Source of the DNA: RUG13615 sp040307715
GTDB lineage: Bacteria > Bacillota > Clostridia > Peptostreptococcales > Anaerovoracaceae
Direction of reading: 5' to 3'
Assembly: GCA_040307715.1 (NCBI GenBank)
Contig: JAWRJC010000099.1
Coordinates: 1-20,485, forward strand
Length of the DNA: 20,485 nt
Shown here one piece after another: positions 1 to 10,943 of this stretch; the first letter of the stretch is position 1, and every line of letters begins with the position of its first letter. A program made the position numbers and the translations under genes. Under the pieces are notes generated by a model. That model did not search any database. It was not told the origin of the DNA and saw nothing but the letters and a program-made list of their open reading frames with translations.

Positions 1-1365
1 GACCCCGATGCTCTTGATCGGGATCTTGACGAGTTCCGCCAGCGGATCCTGTAGCCGCCTTCCCAGCGACATGGCACCGCGTGTCGTCACGTCGAGATCC
101 GGATACTCCTCCGCGGCAAGTTTGGACGCCGAATACACGGACGCCCCCGCCTCGTTGACGATGGTGTACCGGATGTTTCTGCCTGAGCGGCGGATGTACC
201 CCGCCACGAACTCTTCGGTCTCGCGGCCGCCTGTGCCGTTGCCGATGACGATCGTATTGATGTCATATTTCGCGCAGAGCGATTCGAGGACCTTCTCGGA
301 ACCTGCGAGATCCCGGCGCGGCTGGGTCGGGTAGATCGTCGTGTGGTCGAGCAGTTTGCCGGTCTCGTCCAGCACAGCCACCTTGCAGCCCGTCCGGTAC
401 CCCGGGTCGATGCTCACGATGCGGGCGCCGCGCACAGGCGGGACCATCAGAAGGCTCTCGGTATTGCGGCCGAAAACCTTGATCGCTTCCTCCTGCGCCT
501 TCTCGGTCAGCATATTGCGCATTTCCCGTTCGATGGACGGCGCGATGAGCCGTTTGTACGCGTCCTGCAGCGTGTCTTCCATGAGCGCCGCATCCGTGCT
601 GCCGCGTTTTAAGAACCGCTTCTCCAGGATCTCCTCCATCATCGCTTCGTCGGTGCGGACGGAGACCTTGAGTTTTTTCTCCTTTTCCCCGCGGTTGATT
701 GCCAGGATACGGTGCCCCGGAATCTTCGACAGAGCCTGCTCGAAGTCCTTGTAGTTGTCGTAGGTGCCCTGCTCGTCCTCTTCCCCGGCTGTCACGGCGA
801 TGGTCGCTGTCTTTTCGGTGCGGGTGCGGATGCGGCCTGTCATTTCAGGATCGTCTGCCGCGATCTCCGCGACGATGTCGCAGGCACCGGCGACAGCGTC
901 TTCCGCGGTCGGCACTTCTTCGCTGATGAATGCCGCCGCCTCCTGCAGGAGCGGCGCGCCGCTTCTCTGCGCAAGCAGCATCCCGGCGAGCGGGTCGAGC
1001 CCTCTGGCTTTCGCCTTGGCGGCGCGGGTCAGGCGTTTCTTCTTAAACGGCTTGTACAGGTCCTCCACGCGCTGGAGGATGGTCGCTTCGCCGATCTGCG
1101 ATTCCAGCTCCGGGGTGAGCTTTCCCTGCTCCCCGATGAGCCGCAGTACCTCCTGCTTGCGTTCCTCCAGGCCGCGCAGATATGTAAGCCGCTCTTCAAA
1201 AGCCCGCAGGGACGTATCGTCCATCCCGCGGGTCATCTCTTTCCTGTATCTGGCGATGAAGGGGATCGTATTTCCCTCATCAAGAAGGCGGATGACCTGA
1301 TCCGCCTGTTCCTTCCCGATGCTGAGTTCCTCAGCTATGATGCGTGCGATGTCTATGACCGCCAC
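1..1365 (-). CDS. tex: Tex-family S1 RNA-binding transcription accessory protein, N-terminal part (cut by window edge)
   Basis: The leftward frame reads about 455 residues without a stop and runs off the left edge. Near the N-terminus it reads IIAEELSIGKEQADQVIRLL, then DEGNTIPFIARYRKEMTRG, which is the highly conserved Tex start region. Later come VRGARIVSIDPGYRTGCKVA and IVIGNGTGGRETEEFVAGYI, the YqgF/RuvC-like domain, and the last residues (PIKSIGV) lie just before the helix-hairpin-helix and S1 domains that must be outside the window. Tex proteins bind nucleic acid and are linked to transcription and RNA turnover. The only start in frame after an upstream stop is GTG at 1363-1365; the AAAGGA before it is only 2 nt away, which is unusually tight. 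It follows prfB by 29 nt and is probably the last visible gene of the secA operon. Family is certain, start less so. Confidence 0.93.
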   Translation of the reverse strand, partial: MAVIDIARIIAEELSIGKEQADQVIRLLDEGNTIPFIARYRKEMTRGMDDTSLRAFEERLTYLRGLEERKQEVLRLIGEQGKLTPELESQIGEATILQRVEDLYKPFKKKRLTRAAKAKARGLDPLAGMLLAQRSGAPLLQEAAAFISEEVPTAEDAVAGACDIVAEIAADDPEMTGRIRTRTEKTATIAVTAGEEDEQGTYDNYKDFEQALSKIPGHRILAINRGEKEKKLKVSVRTDEAMMEEILEKRFLKRGSTDAALMEDTLQDAYKRLIAPSIEREMRNMLTEKAQEEAIKVFGRNTESLLMVPPVRGARIVSIDPGYRTGCKVAVLDETGKLLDHTTIYPTQPRRDLAGSEKVLESLCAKYDINTIVIGNGTGGRETEEFVAGYIRRSGRNIRYTIVNEAGASVYSASKLAAEEYPDLDVTTRGAMSLGRRLQDPLAELVKIPIKSIGV

Positions 1366-1394
1366 CGTCCTTTCCGCAGGCGCCGCAGCGCCGT

Positions 1395-2507
1395 TTACTT
1401 GTCCGCTTCCTTACCGCTCTTGAGCATTTCATCGATGAACAGATCGATATCCCCGTCCATGACCGCCTGCACATTGCCCATCTCCGCACCGGTCCGGTGG
1501 TCTTTGACCATCGTGTACGGCTGGAAGACGTAGGAACGGATCTGGCTGCCCCAGGTGATCTGGCTGTAATCGCCTTGCAGGTCCTTCAGATCCTGCAGTT
1601 TTTCCCGTTCCTTGAGCTCGATCAGCCGGCTCATGAGGATCTTCATGGCCTGCTCTTTGTTCTGATGCTGCGAGCGTTCGTTCTGGCAGGTGACGACGAT
1701 GTTCGTCGGATAGTGCGTGATGCGGATGGCGCTGTCCGTCTTATTGACGTGCTGGCCGCCCGCGCCGCTCGACCGGTATGTATCGATGCGGATGTCCTGC
1801 GGATCGATCTCCACTTCGACCGTGTCGTCGATCTCGGGTGTCACATCCACCGAAGCGAACGATGTATGCCGTCTGCCGGAACTGTCGAACGGAGAGATGC
1901 GGACGAGCCGGTGAACACCCTTCTCGGTCTTGAGATACCCGTAGGCGTGCGGCCCTTCCACGAGGATCGTGGCGCTGTTGATGCCCGCTTCTTCATCGTC
2001 CTGATAATCGAGCACCTTGACCTTGTAGCCTTTCTTCGCCGCCCAGCGGGTGTACATGCGGTAGAGCATCTCCGCCCAGTCCTTGGCGTCGTTGCCGCCG
2101 CTGCCGCCGTGCACGGAGAGGATCGCGTTGTTGTCGTCGTACTCTCCGGAAAGGAGCGTTCGGATGCGGAAGGCTTCGAGATCCTTCGTGAGCGATCCCT
2201 TCGTCTCCTCGATCTCGGGGAGAAGCGATTCGTCCTCTTCCTCCTCAGCCATCTCGATGAGTACGTCAAGATCGGAAAGCGCCTTTTCCAGATCGTCATA
2301 CGTGCCCAGTTCGTCCTCAAGGCTCTTCTTTTCCTTCAGGACCTTCTGGGCCGCCTTCTGATCGTTCCAGAAATCCGCTTCCGCGATCTTCGTATTCAGT
2401 TCGTCGAGCCGCGCCCGCATGCCCGCAAGATCCAGAGAATCCCCGATCTCCTCGAGCGTCTTCCGGATCTCCGGCATTTCCAGTTTTACAGCGTCCAGCT
2501 GCAGCAT
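1395..2507 (-). CDS. prfB: Peptide chain release factor 2 (RF2)
   Basis: The 370-residue protein is a full-length class I release factor that reads UGA and UAA stop codons and triggers peptidyl-tRNA hydrolysis on the ribosome. It has the RF2 anticodon-like tripeptide SPF (residues 205-207), where RF1 would have PxT, and the GAGGQHVNKTDSA segment with the catalytic GGQ at 250-252. The N-terminal helical domain (about 1-110) is rich in Glu and Lys. A GGAGG 5 nt before the ATG at 2505-2507 supports this start. Most bacterial prfB genes need a +1 frameshift at codon 25/26; here the frame is continuous, with Leu25 CTG and Asp26 GAT, so synthesis cannot be autoregulated that way. It lies 72 nt after the zinc-ribbon gene and 29 nt before tex. 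Confidence 0.97.
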   Translation of the reverse strand: MLQLDAVKLEMPEIRKTLEEIGDSLDLAGMRARLDELNTKIAEADFWNDQKAAQKVLKEKKSLEDELGTYDDLEKALSDLDVLIEMAEEEEDESLLPEIEETKGSLTKDLEAFRIRTLLSGEYDDNNAILSVHGGSGGNDAKDWAEMLYRMYTRWAAKKGYKVKVLDYQDDEEAGINSATILVEGPHAYGYLKTEKGVHRLVRISPFDSSGRRHTSFASVDVTPEIDDTVEVEIDPQDIRIDTYRSSGAGGQHVNKTDSAIRITHYPTNIVVTCQNERSQHQNKEQAMKILMSRLIELKEREKLQDLKDLQGDYSQITWGSQIRSYVFQPYTMVKDHRTGAEMGNVQAVMDGDIDLFIDEMLKSGKEADK

Positions 2508-2529
2508 AATCTCCTCCGTTCCGTCAAAT

Positions 2530-2559
2530 GGCCGGCAGCCGCAAAAGCGGCCGCCGGTC
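2530..2559 (-). terminator. Strong hairpin between the zinc-ribbon gene and prfB (possible weak terminator or processing site)
   Basis: Two 13-nt arms, GACCGGCGGCCGC and GCGGCTGCCGGCC on the minus strand, pair around a TTTT loop with one mismatch and one G-U pair. The following bases are ATTTGACGG, not a run of T, so it is not a classical intrinsic terminator. It could attenuate or process the message between the two genes. Confidence 0.35.
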
Positions 2560-2579
2560 AGTGTTTCTCATATTGCTGT

Positions 2580-3938
2580 TTATTCTTCGATGTCGATATA
2601 CTGCGCGTCGATCACCGGGACCGTGTAATCGCCGAATTCCGAGTTGAATTCCATCATGTCATTCTCGACGATGCCGTATACCGTCACGACATCCCAGTCT
2701 TCGACCTCCGGCATGCCTTCCTTGTCCGGGTTGCACTTGATGATGATCGTACCGCCGTAGTACATCTCATACTCCGAATCAAAGATCGTATCCGTCAGGA
2801 GGTACTTCATTCCGTCTTCTTCCTTGACCTCGAAGACCTCGCCGGTGAACTCCACATTCTCGCCCGCATACGAATCGAGCTCATCGAACAGTTCGTCATA
2901 CGGTACTAGCATGCAGTTCTCTTTGTAGGTTGCCGGATCCACGTTGGTGCCGCTGCCGCCGGATCCGCCGAAACCGCCGGTGACTGCCCAGAAGATCCCG
3001 CCCGCGACCAGCAGACCGATGATGATGAAGAGGGGGATCAGGAACTTTTTCTTGCCGCCCTTTTTCACCGGGGGCTGCTGGTTCATGTAATCGCCCTGCG
3101 GCATGCTGTACGGAGCCGCCCCATCGGTCGCGCCGGTGTTCCACTGCGCATTGCTCTGCGCGGAGGGCATTCCCTGCGCGCCCTGCGTCTGTCCGTATTC
3201 ATAGGGCATACCCTGCGGCTGTGTCATACCGGCTGCCGCCTGGGTAAATCCATCTGTCTGCGGTGCCGCCTGCGTGAAGCCTTCGCTCACCGGTGCCGCC
3301 TGCGCAAAACTGTCATTCACCGGCGCCGCGCCGCCCGTCGGGCTGGTGCTCCACTGCGCTTCGTCCGCCGGGGCCGTCTGCGCAAAGAAGTCGTTCATCG
3401 GTGCCGCCTGAGCAAATCCGTCCGCTGCCGGCGCTGCGGCTGCCTCTTCAGCCGGTGCTGCAGCTGCTTCTTCGACTGCTTCCGCTGCTTCTTCGACTGC
3501 TTCCTCAACCGTTTCTTCAGCTTCTTCGACAGCTTCCGCTGTTTCTTCGACCGCTTCCTCAACCGTTTCTTCAGCTTCTTCGACAGCTTCCGCCGCCTCT
3601 TCAGCCGGCGCCGCAACGGCTTCTTCAACTGCTTCGACGGCTTCCTCGACCGGCGCTGCAGGCGCAGCTGTGAATCCCTCTACCGGCGGCACACCCGGAG
3701 CCGGAGCGCCCGGCATAAATCCGTTCCCGCCAATGGGAGCGCTTGTAAAACCATCATTTGCAGAGAATGCCATGCCGGCTGCCGCTGCTGCCGGCGATGC
3801 TTCCGGTGCTGCTTCCGGGACTGCCGGAGCTGGTTCTTCCACAGGCTGCGGTTCCACGGCCGGTGCTACCTTTGTTCCGCAGAATTCACAGAACAGGCTG
3901 TCGTCAGCGATCTGTTTCCCACAATGCTTGCAATACAT
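2580..3938 (-). CDS. Zinc-ribbon, low-complexity, single-pass membrane protein of unknown function
   Basis: A 452-residue protein with four visible parts. Residues 1-23 are a zinc ribbon (MYCKHCGKQ and LFCEFCGTK, two CxxC knuckles). Residues about 24-290 are low complexity: an Ala/Glu/Val-rich helical stretch (about 97-170) containing an 18-residue tandem repeat, then a Gln/Ala/Pro/Gly part with recurring GF-A/T-QAAP units. KKGGKKK (292-298) precedes one hydrophobic segment (about 299-319), so the zinc ribbon should be cytoplasmic and the C-terminus outside. A Gly/Ser linker leads to an acidic 120-residue domain (about 332-452) whose VEFTGEVFEV and VVTVYGIVEN strands suggest an OB-like beta barrel; that is inference. 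The ATG has AAGGAGG 6 nt upstream and lies 37 nt after secA. Function is unknown. Confidence 0.9.
   Translation of the reverse strand: MYCKHCGKQIADDSLFCEFCGTKVAPAVEPQPVEEPAPAVPEAAPEASPAAAAAGMAFSANDGFTSAPIGGNGFMPGAPAPGVPPVEGFTAAPAAPVEEAVEAVEEAVAAPAEEAAEAVEEAEETVEEAVEETAEAVEEAEETVEEAVEEAAEAVEEAAAAPAEEAAAAPAADGFAQAAPMNDFFAQTAPADEAQWSTSPTGGAAPVNDSFAQAAPVSEGFTQAAPQTDGFTQAAAGMTQPQGMPYEYGQTQGAQGMPSAQSNAQWNTGATDGAAPYSMPQGDYMNQQPPVKKGGKKKFLIPLFIIIGLLVAGGIFWAVTGGFGGSGGSGTNVDPATYKENCMLVPYDELFDELDSYAGENVEFTGEVFEVKEEDGMKYLLTDTIFDSEYEMYYGGTIIIKCNPDKEGMPEVEDWDVVTVYGIVENDMMEFNSEFGDYTVPVIDAQYIDIEE
3499..3606 (-). repeat. Tandem duplication of a 54-bp unit inside the zinc-ribbon gene
   Basis: Positions 3499-3552 and 3553-3606 match at 49 of 54 bases, with the first 40 identical. 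Each unit encodes 18 residues (EAEETVEEAVEE... type), which is five turns of an alpha helix. More degenerate copies flank it. The near identity at DNA level suggests recent expansion, so copy number may vary between strains. Confidence 0.9.
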
Positions 3939-3975
3939 GATGTTCCTCCTTTTGCTTTCACATCACATGCTATTA

Positions 3976-6741
<2,766 letters not shown>

Positions 6742-6786
6742 ATTGTTCTGTCCTTTCCGGCCGCCCGCAGGCAGCCCGGTGATATT

Positions 6787-8058
6787 TTATTCCGCGTCAT
6801 CCTCCGGTGCGTCGGAGACTTCGAGGTTGATCTCCAGGGCTTTTTTGTCGGTCGCCTTGGTGACCCGCCCGCGGAATACTTTCTTATCTATAGTGACCTC
6901 AAAGCGGTCGCCCTTTTCCGGCAGTTTGTCCAGACACAGGACCACCCAGCCGTTGACGGTGTTGGCGTCGATCTCCTCATCCACATCGAAGTAATCGAGC
7001 ACCTTACTCAGCGACGCGTTGCACAGCACGCGGTAGCTGCCGTTCTGGAGTTCCGTGATCTCCTGGCTCATGATCGCGTCATGCTCGTCGTAGATCTCGC
7101 CGACGAGTTCCTCGATGATGTCCTCCATCGTGACGAGACCTTCCGTGCCGCCGTATTCGTCGACGATGATCGCCATGTGGGTCTTCATCGACTGGAGCTT
7201 GCGCAACAGGCTGCTGATCCTCATGCTGCCCGCGACGAAAACGACCGGTTTGACGAAATCCGAGACCGTGTGATCGCTGCCGAGCACATAGTTGTGAAAG
7301 TCTTTCTCGTTGAGAACGCCCTGGATGCTGTCCAGGTCATCTTCATAGACCGGCAGCCGCGAGAATCCGGTCGTCCGGAAGACATCCTGGATCTCCTCTT
7401 CGGTCATCGACAGATCGATCGCGACGATGTCGACGCGCGGGGTCATGACCTCCTCCGCCTCGACCTCATTGAACTCGATGGCGTTCTGGATGAGTTCGCT
7501 TTGTTCCTGTTCAAGGGATCCTTCCGTCTCCGCCTCTTCGACCATGGTCAGGAGTTCATCCTCCGAAATATTGCGGCTCCCGCTGACCTTGAAAACCTTG
7601 CTCAGGAGCTTTTTCCAGAGAGAGAAAACGTAATTAACGGGTGTCAGGACCCACATGACCGCGCGGATCAGCGGCGCGGAAAACATGGAAAAGCTTTCCG
7701 GCGATTCTTTGGCGAGACTCTTCGGCGAGATCTCCCCGAAGATCAGGACAACGAGTGTCATCACCAGAGTCGCGTAGCTGGCGCCTTTGCTGCCGTACAG
7801 CTGCACGAACAGCATCGTGGCGATGGCGGTCATGCCGATATTGACGATGTTATTGCCGATGAGGATCGTCGAGAGCAGTTTGTCGTACTTGCCGATGAGC
7901 GACAGTACGCGTTCCGCCCTGCGGTCCCCGTCCATTGCCATGTTCTTGATCTTGATGCGGTTGACCGAGGTGAACGCCGTTTCCGTCGCAGAGAAATACC
8001 CTGACAGGATCACGAGGACGGCGATGACCGCGATCATCCATGCTGTGTGATCATCCAT
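6787..8058 (-). CDS. CorC/HlyC-type membrane protein with CNNM, CBS-pair and CorC_HlyC domains
   Basis: The 423-residue protein has the full architecture of the UPF0053/CorC family. Hydrophobic segments at about 7-27, 63-87, 94-112 and 126-146 form the CNNM membrane domain (ATETAFTSVNRIKIK is its conserved helix). A CBS pair starts with VMTPRVDIVAID (204-215) and ends around DEYGGTEGLVTMEDIIEELV (300-319). The CorC_HlyC transporter-associated domain fills about 335-415. Family members are linked to Mg2+/Co2+ handling, with nucleotide sensing by the CBS pair; the hemolysin label is historical. The ATG at 8056-8058 lies 10 nt after AGGAGG. It is the first gene of the leftward run that includes secA and has its own promoter. 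Substrate and direction of transport cannot be told from sequence. Confidence 0.93.
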   Translation of the reverse strand: MDDHTAWMIAVIAVLVILSGYFSATETAFTSVNRIKIKNMAMDGDRRAERVLSLIGKYDKLLSTILIGNNIVNIGMTAIATMLFVQLYGSKGASYATLVMTLVVLIFGEISPKSLAKESPESFSMFSAPLIRAVMWVLTPVNYVFSLWKKLLSKVFKVSGSRNISEDELLTMVEEAETEGSLEQEQSELIQNAIEFNEVEAEEVMTPRVDIVAIDLSMTEEEIQDVFRTTGFSRLPVYEDDLDSIQGVLNEKDFHNYVLGSDHTVSDFVKPVVFVAGSMRISSLLRKLQSMKTHMAIIVDEYGGTEGLVTMEDIIEELVGEIYDEHDAIMSQEITELQNGSYRVLCNASLSKVLDYFDVDEEIDANTVNGWVVLCLDKLPEKGDRFEVTIDKKVFRGRVTKATDKKALEINLEVSDAPEDDAE

Positions 8059-8093
8059 ATGGATGGTACCTCCTCTATCGCATACCTTTTGGT

Positions 8094-8122
8094 ATTATAT
8101 CACAGAATCGCCGCCGTTTCAC
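8094..8122 (-). promoter_or_regulatory. Sigma-A-type promoter with extended -10 for the CorC-secA-prfB run
   Basis: On the minus strand TATAAT (8094-8099) is preceded by TG one base upstream, an extended -10. A weak -35 (GTGAAA, 8117-8122) lies 17 nt away. Just downstream, around the expected start site, is the small dyad ATACC-AAAA-GGTAT (8082-8095), which overlaps the -10 and could be an operator or an early hairpin. Confidence 0.7.
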
Positions 8123-8321
8123 AGGAATCCCGTACTGCATCCGCCGCGGAACCGCCCTGCCGCCTGCCTCCCGGACAGTATACCGTGCTAACATTAAGTT
8201 TTCTTAAGTGCCCGCCTGAAATCTTCCACGCCTCTCCCAAATGTGGTAGGATAAGAGGTGGTTTACCGCAGGAATGCAATGCGGACCAACATAAAATCTA
8301 CATTAATAGGCAGGTATTGCT

Positions 8322-9776
8322 ATGAAAAAACAATCCAACAGAGACTTTTCTCCCCGCAGAGCAAAACGCTACCGGATCATCAAGATCCGCCGGTTCCTGC
8401 TCGCGCTGGTCATCCTGGCACTGATCGCGCTGATCGCGATCCTGGGTGTCAAACACCTGCTCAACCGGTCCGGATACAACAGTGAATCCGGATTCCAGAA
8501 GTTCGCGCAGGAGACGATGAAAAGGATCGACGGCAAAGGCGACCTTTACGGCGGAGAATTCCAGTACGAATACGGCGAACCGATGTCATTCGCCACGATC
8601 ATGCCGTCAACAGGCTATGAGGCGATCGACAACGCGGTCGCAACCACCTGGGCACAGGACCGCAAGAACTTCGAGAATGACAATCAGACCGTCGCACAGA
8701 CCAACCAGGTCGCTCTCATGGCCGCCTACGAAGCATCCGAAACGCCGTATGACGCCGAGGGACTCGCGGTCCACACCTACAAGTACAGCAAGATCGACGA
8801 TGAAGAAACGCTCATCGAGCGGGTCGACTGCTACAACATCGCGACCAAGACCGGCGGCGAGCTGACACTTTCCCAGATGTTCTACGGCGATTACACAGCC
8901 GTCTACAAGCAGGAAGCCGAAGCCTTCCTCAAAGATAAGTACGCGGAATCGCTCACCGAAGACTACGCCGCTCAGATCGACGCGGCAAAAGAAAACTTCA
9001 TCCTCACCAATGACGGCGTGAAGTTCTTCTTCAACAGCGGCACTGTCGCCAGCGCGGACCAGGGAGCGGTCAGCTTCACTATCCCGTATGAGAAGTTCGA
9101 AGGCTCTATCCGTGATGACATCGGCAAACGCATCATCGACCCGTCCAAGCCGATGGTCGCGCTGACCTATGATGACGGTCCGAGTGTCGACAATTCGACC
9201 GACCGGATCCTCAACGTCATGGAAGAATACGATGTCGTCTGCACCTTCTTCGAACTGGGCGAACGCGTGGATGAAGAAGGCGACAGAGGCGCGCAGCTGC
9301 TGCAGCGCGAACTCAAACTCGGCTGCGAAGTCGGCTCCCATTCCTACAGCCACCCCAACCTTTACGAACTGAGCACGGAAGGTATCCAGAACGAAGCGCA
9401 GAAGAGCATCGACGCGATCACGCGCGCGACCGGCCAGCCGCCGACGATCATGCGGCCGCCCTACGGCAACGGTAGTGATGAGATCGCGCAGATCTTCGGC
9501 CTGCCCTCCATCAACTGGGATGTCGATACGCTCGACTGGTCCAGCCGCAACGCGGACGCGGTCGTTGAAGAAGTTCACAAGATCGGCAACCTTGACGGCT
9601 GCATCGTCCTGATGCATTCGATCTACAGTTCCTCCGCCGAGGCGACAGAGCGGATCGTCCCCGAGCTCGTCGAGCAGGGCTACCAGCTCGTCACCGTCAG
9701 CGAACTGCTGCAGTACAAATACGGATATACACCGATCGAAGTCAAAGACTACGGCTACTACTTCCGCGGTGAATGA
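8322..9776 (+). CDS. Membrane-anchored polysaccharide deacetylase (PgdA-like, NodB domain)
   Basis: The 484-residue protein starts with a basic segment and one signal-anchor helix (about 22-43), so the rest is outside the cell. A lysine- and acid-rich extracellular region (about 55-265), probably a DUF3298-like module, precedes the NodB deacetylase domain (about 275-465). All five family motifs are present: ALTYDDGPS (Asp284, Asp285), GSHSYSHPN (His340, His344, metal ligands), MRPPYGN, DVDTLDWSS and IVLMHS (His432). Related enzymes de-N-acetylate peptidoglycan or other surface glycans and give lysozyme resistance; the substrate here is inferred. The ATG follows GGCAGG by 7 nt. It stands alone, divergent from the CorC gene and convergent with etfA, and ends in its own terminator. 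I found no convincing promoter in the 263-bp divergent gap. Confidence 0.92.
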   Translation: MKKQSNRDFSPRRAKRYRIIKIRRFLLALVILALIALIAILGVKHLLNRSGYNSESGFQKFAQETMKRIDGKGDLYGGEFQYEYGEPMSFATIMPSTGYEAIDNAVATTWAQDRKNFENDNQTVAQTNQVALMAAYEASETPYDAEGLAVHTYKYSKIDDEETLIERVDCYNIATKTGGELTLSQMFYGDYTAVYKQEAEAFLKDKYAESLTEDYAAQIDAAKENFILTNDGVKFFFNSGTVASADQGAVSFTIPYEKFEGSIRDDIGKRIIDPSKPMVALTYDDGPSVDNSTDRILNVMEEYDVVCTFFELGERVDEEGDRGAQLLQRELKLGCEVGSHSYSHPNLYELSTEGIQNEAQKSIDAITRATGQPPTIMRPPYGNGSDEIAQIFGLPSINWDVDTLDWSSRNADAVVEEVHKIGNLDGCIVLMHSIYSSSAEATERIVPELVEQGYQLVTVSELLQYKYGYTPIEVKDYGYYFRGE

Positions 9777-9787
9777 GAAACGCAAAG

Positions 9788-9816
9788 AAAGCCGCCCATC
9801 CCGGGCGGCTTTTTTT
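9788..9816 (+). terminator. Intrinsic terminator of the deacetylase gene
   Basis: AAAGCCGCCC pairs with GGGCGGCTTT around a 5-nt loop, followed by a continuous T run. It starts 11 nt after the stop codon. Confidence 0.93.
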
Positions 9817-9884
9817 AGTGTTGTACTATTCGGAGTCCTTGCTTTATCGAGGTCATAGGGCAAGAGTATGGTGGTCCGGCAATG

Positions 9885-9914
9885 AAAAAGGAGCCCCGGA
9901 GGACTCCTTTTTTT
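9885..9914 (-). terminator. Bidirectional terminator of the acd-etfBA operon
   Basis: On the minus strand GGAGTCC and GGGCTCC form a 7-bp stem (one G-U pair) around a 4-nt loop, extended by A/T pairs and ending in a T run. It lies 30 nt after etfA. The plus strand also gives stem plus seven Ts, so it can back up the deacetylase terminator. Confidence 0.88.
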
Positions 9915-9944
9915 ATTGCGTGTTCCGCGTTCGCGGGAAGCGGT

Positions 9945-10925
9945 TTAGAGCTTCTCGAGCAGCGCGTCGACAACCGGCATACCATCGCCAACGACAGCAT
10001 AGTCGGAAGCGCCGAAGACCGGAGCTTCACCGTCGCTGTTGACGGAGATGATCAGGCCGGCATCCTTCATGCCGCAGAGGTGATGCGCAGCGCCGGAGAT
10101 ACCGAAGCCAACGTAGACTTTCGGACGAACGCCCTTGCCGGACGTACCGATCATCTTGCTGTCATCCGGAACCCAACCTTCGTCGACGACCGGTCTGGTG
10201 CAGCCGGTGGTACCGCCCATCTTAGCAGCCAGTGCTTCGAGCTTGTCCCAGTTCTCCTGGGAGCCAACGCCGAAACCACCGCAGACGATGAGTTCAGCCT
10301 TCTCGACCGGAATGCCTTCGGGCTCTTTCTCGACAACTTCGATCGCCTTGATCTTGGAGTTGGTGTTGTCAACAACAGCCGGATCGACAGCGATGACTTC
10401 GCAGTCTTTCGCTTCCAGAGCTTCAGCCGTGAACAGGCCGGGCTTGATGCTGGCGATCTGCGGTCTTGTGTTCGGGATCAGGATCTCGCCGATGACCTTG
10501 CCGCCGAATGCCGGAACGTGTGTTACGAATTCGCCATTGTCTCTGAGAACGAGGTCGACGCAGTGCGCAGCACCGGCGGTCTTGAACTGCAGAGCGATGG
10601 TCGGAGCCAGTTCTTCACCATAGGTGGAAGCCGGCATCAGGACAACGTCCGGGTTGAACATCTTGATGGCTTCGCCGACTGCTGCGGAGAAGTAATCCAC
10701 GTTGAAGATGTTGAGTTTGGCGTTCTCGCAGAAGTAAACTGCGTCAGCGCCAGCCTTGGACAGTTCTTCAACTGCCGCTTTTGTGTCGTCACCAACTGTG
10801 ACGTAAACGATCTTGACATCGTCGCCTGTGAAGAGGCTGCGGGCCTTGCTCATCAGTTCGAGAGCGGAGGACTGAACTTTGCCGTTGTCAAGTTCTGCAT
10901 AGACCATAATGTTCTTGTTTTCCAT
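9945..10925 (-). CDS. etfA: Electron transfer flavoprotein, alpha subunit
   Basis: The 326-residue protein is the FAD-carrying subunit of an ETF, the soluble flavoprotein that exchanges electrons with acyl-CoA dehydrogenases. The C-terminal FAD domain is clear: GCTRPVVDEGWVPDDSKMIG, then TSGKGVRPKVYVGFGISGAA, then ISVNSDGEAPVFGASDYAVV. The N-terminal part (about 1-190) is the ETF alpha/beta fold. There is no added ferredoxin domain. The ATG lies 8 nt after GGAGG and the gene starts 18 nt after etfB, so the two are translated from one message. It is close to the usual family length (about 310-340). Confidence 0.97.
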   Translation of the reverse strand: MENKNIMVYAELDNGKVQSSALELMSKARSLFTGDDVKIVYVTVGDDTKAAVEELSKAGADAVYFCENAKLNIFNVDYFSAAVGEAIKMFNPDVVLMPASTYGEELAPTIALQFKTAGAAHCVDLVLRDNGEFVTHVPAFGGKVIGEILIPNTRPQIASIKPGLFTAEALEAKDCEVIAVDPAVVDNTNSKIKAIEVVEKEPEGIPVEKAELIVCGGFGVGSQENWDKLEALAAKMGGTTGCTRPVVDEGWVPDDSKMIGTSGKGVRPKVYVGFGISGAAHHLCGMKDAGLIISVNSDGEAPVFGASDYAVVGDGMPVVDALLEKL

Positions 10926-10943
10926 TTGTCCTTCCTCCTTTCC

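Noticed and set aside
712..2909. Plus-strand frames opposite tex and prfB
   Set aside because: Sense-strand proteins are conserved over full length, so these frames are antisense shadows.
3395..3673. Repeat array considered as a CRISPR or other spaced repeat
   Set aside because: Units are contiguous, in frame and encode a helical protein repeat; there are no spacers or cas genes.
8607..9863. A 418-codon minus-strand frame opposite the deacetylase
   Set aside because: The plus strand carries all five NodB motifs and a terminator; the antisense frame has no support.
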